Shown one piece after another: positions 6,100 through 9,570 of a stretch of DNA of 9,570 nt. The first letter of the stretch is position 1. Each line of letters opens with the position of its first letter. The notes below the pieces were generated by a model. That model was not told the origin of the DNA. It saw nothing but the letters and a program-made list of their open reading frames with translations, and searched no databases. The stretch is from Dehalococcoidia bacterium (lineage in GTDB: Bacteria > Chloroflexota > Dehalococcoidia > JACPQF01), in NCBI GenBank assembly GCA_030650265.1, contig JAUSEJ010000736.1:1-9570 (forward strand), in the 5' to 3' direction. The position numbers and the translations under genes are program-made.

Positions 6100-7185
6100 A
6101 TGTCCCTATTAGAGAAGACTACAGGCAGAATCGGGCCATTGGACGAAATGGCGATGGCAGCGGCCAGGGCCAGACAGGCCAATCTTACCAAACCGCCTGG
6201 CAGCCTGGGCAGGCTGGAGGAGATATCGGTGAGGATCGCCGGCATTACGGGCAATCCGCTGCCTGCTGCAAAGCGCAAGGCCATAATCGTCATGGCGGGA
6301 GACCACGGGATCGTTCAAGAGGGTGTCAGCGCCTATCCTCAAGAGGTGACGCCGCAGATGGTGTTCAATTTCCTCCGGGGTGGGGCGGCCATCAACGTTC
6401 TTGCCCGCCACGTCGGGGCGCGTGTTGTGGTGGTGGATGTGGGAGTGGCGGCCGAACTCGAACCGCATCCCGATCTGGTGAGGCGGAAAATAGCCTCCGG
6501 CACGGCGAACTTTCTCAAAATGCCGGCCATGAGCAGGGAGCAGGCCGTTCAATCGTTGGAAATAGGCATCGAAGTATTCGAGGCAGAATTGGCGAAGGGT
6601 CTTGATATTGTGGCTACGGGCGATATGGGCATTGGTAATACTACCGCCTCGACCGCCATCGCCGCCGTCTTCACGGGCGAACCGGTCGGGCTTCTAACCG
6701 GCAGGGGCACCGGAATTGGCGACGAGCAACTGGCTCAGAAGGCCAGGGTAATCGAAGAGGCTATTGCCTTCCACCGGCCTGATCGGGAAGACGCCCTCGA
6801 TGTGCTCGCCAAGGTGGGCGGGTTCGAAATCGGCGGCCTCGCCGGGGTCATTCTCGGCGCCGCCGCCAATCGGATTCCAGTAGTCATCGACGGTTTTATC
6901 TCCGGCGCGGCGGCGCTTATTGCGGTCGGCCTCTGTCCGGCGGCGGCGGATTATCTGATCCCAGCTCACAACTCGGTCGAAATTGGACATTTGAGTGTAC
7001 TTCGCCATCTCGATTTGAGGCCGTTGCTTAATCTCGAATTGCGATTGGGCGAGGGAACCGGCGCGGCCCTGGCCATGTCCCTGGTCGAGGCTTCCCTCAA
7101 GATCCTTGATGAGATGGCGACGTTCGCCGAGGCTGGCGTATCCGGGGCCGTGGAGGTTGAGCCTTCTGTGAGAGTTACAGGATGA
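6100..7185 (+). CDS. cobT: Nicotinate-nucleotide--dimethylbenzimidazole phosphoribosyltransferase
   Basis: This 361-residue enzyme moves phosphoribose from nicotinate mononucleotide to the lower-ligand base (dimethylbenzimidazole or another benzimidazole), making the alpha-ribazole phosphate used by CobS. Visible family signatures are KPPGSLGRLE (31-40), AGDHGIVQEGVSAYPQEVT (66-84), GDMGIGNTTAS (174-184) and GRGTGIGD (201-208). RLGEGTGAALA (315-325) carries the catalytic Glu318, equivalent to Glu317 of the Salmonella enzyme. I chose ATG 6100 because AAGGAG (6085-6090) lies 9 nt before it. The in-frame GTG at 6079 would add seven residues and put that Shine-Dalgarno inside the gene. Base specificity cannot be read from the sequence. 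In salvage organisms this enzyme helps determine which lower base is used. Confidence 0.95.
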   Translation: MSLLEKTTGRIGPLDEMAMAAARARQANLTKPPGSLGRLEEISVRIAGITGNPLPAAKRKAIIVMAGDHGIVQEGVSAYPQEVTPQMVFNFLRGGAAINVLARHVGARVVVVDVGVAAELEPHPDLVRRKIASGTANFLKMPAMSREQAVQSLEIGIEVFEAELAKGLDIVATGDMGIGNTTASTAIAAVFTGEPVGLLTGRGTGIGDEQLAQKARVIEEAIAFHRPDREDALDVLAKVGGFEIGGLAGVILGAAANRIPVVIDGFISGAAALIAVGLCPAAADYLIPAHNSVEIGHLSVLRHLDLRPLLNLELRLGEGTGAALAMSLVEASLKILDEMATFAEAGVSGAVEVEPSVRVTG

Positions 7186-7458
7186 TGGCGGCGGTTTGAG
7201 AGGGAGACGTGCCTCGTCTGCGTGGCTCGTGGGCAATCTCCCGTTGGTTGCCGCGAATGGCCTGTCTGATTGGGCCGATTTCGGTGGATGGCAGGCCCGG
7301 TATGGGCGAAGCATTCGCAAACTGACTTGGGGTCTTGGCAAGAGAAGGATTGCGAACGCTTTGCCCCTACAACGAGGTGGCACGCTCGAAGTCGTCACAG
7401 AGTCTACCTCGTAACTCCGGTCAATCTAACTCCTATTAATCAGTAAAGGAAACCGGGA
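7186..7458 (+). other. 273-nt operon gap between cobT and cobB
   Basis: No convincing gene is present. A 72-codon frame at 7196-7414 spans the palindromic repeat and lacks a ribosome binding site or recognisable motif. From left to right the gap holds a GGGAGA/TCTCCC hairpin (7202-7242), a GGCCTG/CAGGCC hairpin (7259-7297), the 71-bp imperfect palindrome (7300-7370), and the cobB ribosome binding site AAAGGA (7445-7450). Other gaps in the operon, apart from the cobB-cobS interruption, are 61 nt or less, so this looks like an insertion. Confidence 0.5.
7300..7370. repeat. 71-bp imperfect palindrome, MITE- or REP-like
   Basis: GGGCGAAGCATTCGCAA (7304-7320) pairs with 7350-7366 with one G-U and one mismatch over 17 bp. 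Beyond one further mismatch, GTA (7300-7302) pairs with TAC (7368-7370). The loop is 29 nt. GGGGCGAA-type palindromes are common dispersed elements in several bacterial groups. Whether this one is dispersed in its genome cannot be seen here. Confidence 0.6.
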
Positions 7459-8895
7459 ATGGCGGAACATACGTCGAACTCGGGTGTTCCCCGGATAGTG
7501 ATCGCCGGGGCGACTAGTGGGGTGGGAAAAACCACGGTGGCCTCGGGCATCATGGCGGCGCTGCGTCGTCGGGATCTGCGGGTGCAGCCCTTCAAGGCGG
7601 GGCCTGACTACATCGACCCGGGCTACCATGGTCTGGCGACGGGCACGCCATCGCGGAATCTCGATACCTGGATGCTTTCCTCTCCCACGTTGCTAGAGCT
7701 TTTCGCCCGGTCGTCGGAAAAAGCCGATATCGCCGTGATCGAGGGGGTGATGGGGCTGTTCGATGGCCGCACTGGCCGGGACGAGGAAGGCAGCACGGGC
7801 CACCTGGCCAAGACACTGGACGCACCAGTAATTCTGGTTCTCGACGTAGCTAAGACGGCTCGCAGCGCCGGGGCAATGGCTCTCGGCTACCAACAATTCG
7901 ATCCTGCCCTGCGCCTGGCCGGTTTCATATTGAACCGGGTGGGGAGCGAAAGCCATTTGCAGATCGTGAAAGAGGCCGTAGAATCGGCCACCGGCCTTCC
8001 TGTCGTAGGTTACCTGCCGAGGAAGAGCGACATGGCACTTCCCGAGAGGCACCTCGGCCTCGTACCCGCCGCCGAAGGGGGATCGCTCGATGGGTTCTTT
8101 GACCGGTTAGCCGATCAGGTGGAGCATACCATCGATTTGTCGGCGCTGTTGGCGATAGCCAGGGCGGCGGGCGAACTCCCTTCCTACCACGCCAAACTGT
8201 TCCAGGGTCAGGCCCGATCTTCGGACTTCAGGCTTGCCGTCGCTGCCGACGAGGCTTTTTCCTTCTATTATCAGGATAATCTCGATCTCTTGGCCAATCT
8301 TGGCGCAACCATCGTGCCCTTTAGTCCTCTTCATGACAGCGCCTTGCCGGCATGGATCGCCGGAATCTATATCGGTGGTGGGTTTCCCGAGCTATTCGCT
8401 GCCGGTCTGGCCGCTAATGATTCTATGCGGCAGAGCGTGGCTCGGGCTGTCGATGACGGCATGCCTGTCTACGCCGAGTGCGGCGGTCTCATGTACTTGA
8501 CCGAGGGCATTCTAGACTTCGAAGGTGGTCTTCACGAAATGGTGGGGGCCATTCCAGGTCGGACGAAAATGCATCGCCAGCGGCGGCGGCTCGGCTACGT
8601 TACAGTCAGAGCAAGGGAGGATAATCTTCTTCTCAAGCAGGGAGAGATGGTCCGGGGTCACGAGTTCCACTGGTCCGAACTAGAATGCCCCATTGACGAA
8701 GAGACCGGCGCCTACGAGGTACTTGACCAGGCTGGGCGAATCGAAGGCTACGTACGGGACAATTTGCTTGGCTCTTACGTTCACCTCCACTTCGGTAGCA
8801 ACGCCGACCTGGCCAGAAATCTCGTCTCAGCCTGCTTGAGGTGGGAGATGAAGCAGAGACGGTTCAAACACAAAGGCACAAAGGCACGAAGATGA
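7459..8895 (+). CDS. cobB: Cobyrinate a,c-diamide synthase, with a repeat-derived C-terminal tail
   Basis: This 478-residue enzyme uses ATP and glutamine to amidate the a and c side chains of (hydrogeno)cobyrinate; the name cbiA applies in the anaerobic pathway. The N-terminal dethiobiotin-synthetase-like domain has P-loop GATSGVGKT (17-25), KAGPDYIDPGYH (46-57) and EGVMGLFDG (95-103). The C-terminal class I glutaminase domain has YIGGGFPELFA (304-314), nucleophile Cys341 in YAECGGLMYL, and His443 in YVHLHFGS. All key residues are present. ATG 7459 follows AAAGGA by 8 nt. The last 11 or so residues (RFKHKGTKARR) are encoded by the 8-mer repeat of the following GxxExxY cassette. That basic tail is probably an acquired extension, not part of the fold. 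In a salvage setting the enzyme would act on incompletely amidated precursors. The stop overlaps the pseudogene ATG (ATGA). Confidence 0.93.
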   Translation: MAEHTSNSGVPRIVIAGATSGVGKTTVASGIMAALRRRDLRVQPFKAGPDYIDPGYHGLATGTPSRNLDTWMLSSPTLLELFARSSEKADIAVIEGVMGLFDGRTGRDEEGSTGHLAKTLDAPVILVLDVAKTARSAGAMALGYQQFDPALRLAGFILNRVGSESHLQIVKEAVESATGLPVVGYLPRKSDMALPERHLGLVPAAEGGSLDGFFDRLADQVEHTIDLSALLAIARAAGELPSYHAKLFQGQARSSDFRLAVAADEAFSFYYQDNLDLLANLGATIVPFSPLHDSALPAWIAGIYIGGGFPELFAAGLAANDSMRQSVARAVDDGMPVYAECGGLMYLTEGILDFEGGLHEMVGAIPGRTKMHRQRRRLGYVTVRAREDNLLLKQGEMVRGHEFHWSELECPIDEETGAYEVLDQAGRIEGYVRDNLLGSYVHLHFGSNADLARNLVSACLRWEMKQRRFKHKGTKARR

Positions 8896-9213
8896 AAATA
8901 TTTGAGCCGATACCGGAGGAGACGGAGAGGATCGCGAAAGCGGTGGTGGACGCAGCGTTCAAGGTACATAAGACGCTTGGGCCTGGTTTACTAGAATCTG
9001 TTTATGAGATATGCCTTGCACACGAATTAGAGAAGTAGGGAATCGAAATAGAGTGCCAGGTTCAAGTTCCCGTCGTTTACGGTGATGTGCTTTTGGATGC
9101 AGGTTTCCGTTTGGATATTTTGGCGGACATGAGGGTTATAACGGAATCAAGCGAGTGATTCTGTGACATCTTTACTGCATAAAACTTTGTGACTTAGTGA
9201 CGTTGTGTTTGAA
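8863..9213. mobile_element. GxxExxY cassette bounded by inverted 8-mer arrays
   Basis: The left arm (8863-8891) contains three units like ACACAAAG/GCACAAAG/GCACGAAG. The right arm (9185-9213) contains CTTTGTGA/CTTAGTGA/CGTTGTGT. The outermost 11 bases, TTCAAACACAA and TTGTGTTTGAA, are perfectly inverted. The full 29-bp arms match at 24 positions when one is inverted. Between them lies only the decayed GxxExxY frame. The arrangement suggests a small passively moved or recombined cassette inserted between cobB and cobS. No transposase is present. Confidence 0.55.
8892..9158 (+). pseudogene. Decayed GxxExxY family gene
   Basis: From ATG 8892 the frame reads KIFEPIPEETERIAKAVVDA, then HKTLGPGLLESVYEICLAHELEK. 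The Gly-Pro-Gly-Leu-Leu-Glu-Ser-Val-Tyr core is the signature of the GxxExxY family, small proteins of unknown function with a nuclease-like fold. A TAG at 9036 interrupts the frame. Beyond it the same frame continues with recognisable family sequence (GIEIECQVQVPVVYG, LLDAGFRLDILAD). It then diverges and stops at 9156-9158, short of the usual VELK segment and C-terminal part. The gene therefore has one internal stop and a truncated 3' end. A functional short peptide or stop readthrough seems unlikely. The ATG overlaps the cobB stop codon. Confidence 0.8.
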
Positions 9214-9240
9214 GCCCGTTCTTAGAAGGAGTGAACCTGC

Positions 9241-9570
9241 TTGGCTTTTCTTACAGCACTGACCTTCCTGACCGCGATCCCGGTGCCTCGTTGGCTGGAT
9301 AAGTCGAAAACGGCGCCGCTAAGCGGGGGGGCGGATGTTTTTGCCCGGTCGGTGCCTTACTTTCCCCTGGTCGGGCTGATTCTCGGGTTGATTCTGGTAG
9401 GGCTTGACTTCCTCCTGCGTTTGGCCTTCCCGCCGCTGGTGGTCAGCGCCCTGCTGGTGGTTGCCATGCTGCTCTTAACCGGCGGCTTGCATTTGGAAGG
9501 GTTTATCGATAGCTGCGACGGCCTCCTGACCGCCAAGTCGCCGGAGGAGAGGCTGGCCATTATGAAGGAT
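9241..9570 (+). CDS. cobS: Adenosylcobinamide-GDP ribazoletransferase (cobalamin synthase), 5' part
   Basis: This is the first 110 codons of an integral membrane enzyme that joins adenosylcobinamide-GDP to alpha-ribazole (phosphate), the last assembly step of cobalamin. The start is TTG at 9241, with AAGGAG (9226-9231) 9 nt upstream, giving MAFLTALTFLTAIPVPRWLD, the usual opening of the family. A later variant of the family start, ARSVPYFPLVGLILGLI (35-51), follows. Hydrophobic helices cover about 40-62 and 65-82. GGLHLEGFIDSCDGLL (81-96) is the active-site motif, with Asp90 and Asp93 kept. The residue after His-Leu is Glu86, where many relatives have Asp. SPEERLAIMKD (100-110) is also typical. 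The gene continues past the window. It uses the alpha-ribazole product of the upstream cobT. Confidence 0.92.
   Translation, partial: MAFLTALTFLTAIPVPRWLDKSKTAPLSGGADVFARSVPYFPLVGLILGLILVGLDFLLRLAFPPLVVSALLVVAMLLLTGGLHLEGFIDSCDGLLTAKSPEERLAIMKD

Noticed and set aside
7196..7414. A 72-codon frame in the cobT-cobB gap.
   Set aside because: It runs across the palindromic repeat, has no ribosome binding site, and shows no recognisable protein motif.

Overview
The window carries most of a vitamin B12 (cobalamin) uptake and remodelling operon on the + strand (about 2210-9570). It sits beside two unrelated genes for envelope proteins on the - strand (1-1752). Base composition is moderately GC-rich. 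The binding protein is a lipoprotein, start codons include TTG, and the order btuF-btuC-btuD-cobA-cobT-cobB-cobS resembles corrinoid-salvage loci. I infer a bacterium, quite possibly a Chloroflexota/Dehalococcoidia-like lineage that scavenges corrinoids. That assignment rests on general resemblance only and is tentative.

Left part (1-1870): an N-terminal fragment of a membrane protein runs off the left edge on the - strand. Next comes a secreted, probably lipid-anchored protein of about 439 residues with a weak M23-peptidase-like look. The two genes are preceded by strikingly similar promoter modules at exactly the same internal spacing: a -35 box, a 17-nt spacer, a TAAACT -10 box, and a small palindrome centred 31 nt beyond the -10. 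They therefore look co-regulated. Positions 1870-2209 show no convincing gene.

Middle (2210-5472): a consensus-like sigma-70 promoter leads into a cobalamin riboswitch (about 2258-2462). An intrinsic terminator and a hairpin around the btuF ribosome binding site follow. The leader is unusual. A heptad-repeat arm fills one peripheral stem-loop, and a 13-nt perfect complementarity joins the 3' edge of the riboswitch to the edge of the RBS hairpin. Then come btuF (lipoprotein binding protein), btuC (permease) and btuD (ATPase), tightly coupled.

Right (5534-9570): cobA/btuR (corrinoid adenosyltransferase), cobT (lower-ligand base activation), cobB/cbiA (a,c-diamide synthase) and the start of cobS (final nucleotide-loop joining). 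Two insert-like stretches interrupt the operon. A 273-nt gap between cobT and cobB contains a 71-bp imperfect palindrome. Between cobB and cobS lies a decayed GxxExxY gene flanked by inverted 8-mer arrays, and its left arm appears to have been incorporated into the C terminus of CobB.

Together the genes would import corrinoid, adenosylate it, amidate precursor side chains, activate the lower base and assemble adenosylcobalamin, all under B12 feedback through the riboswitch.
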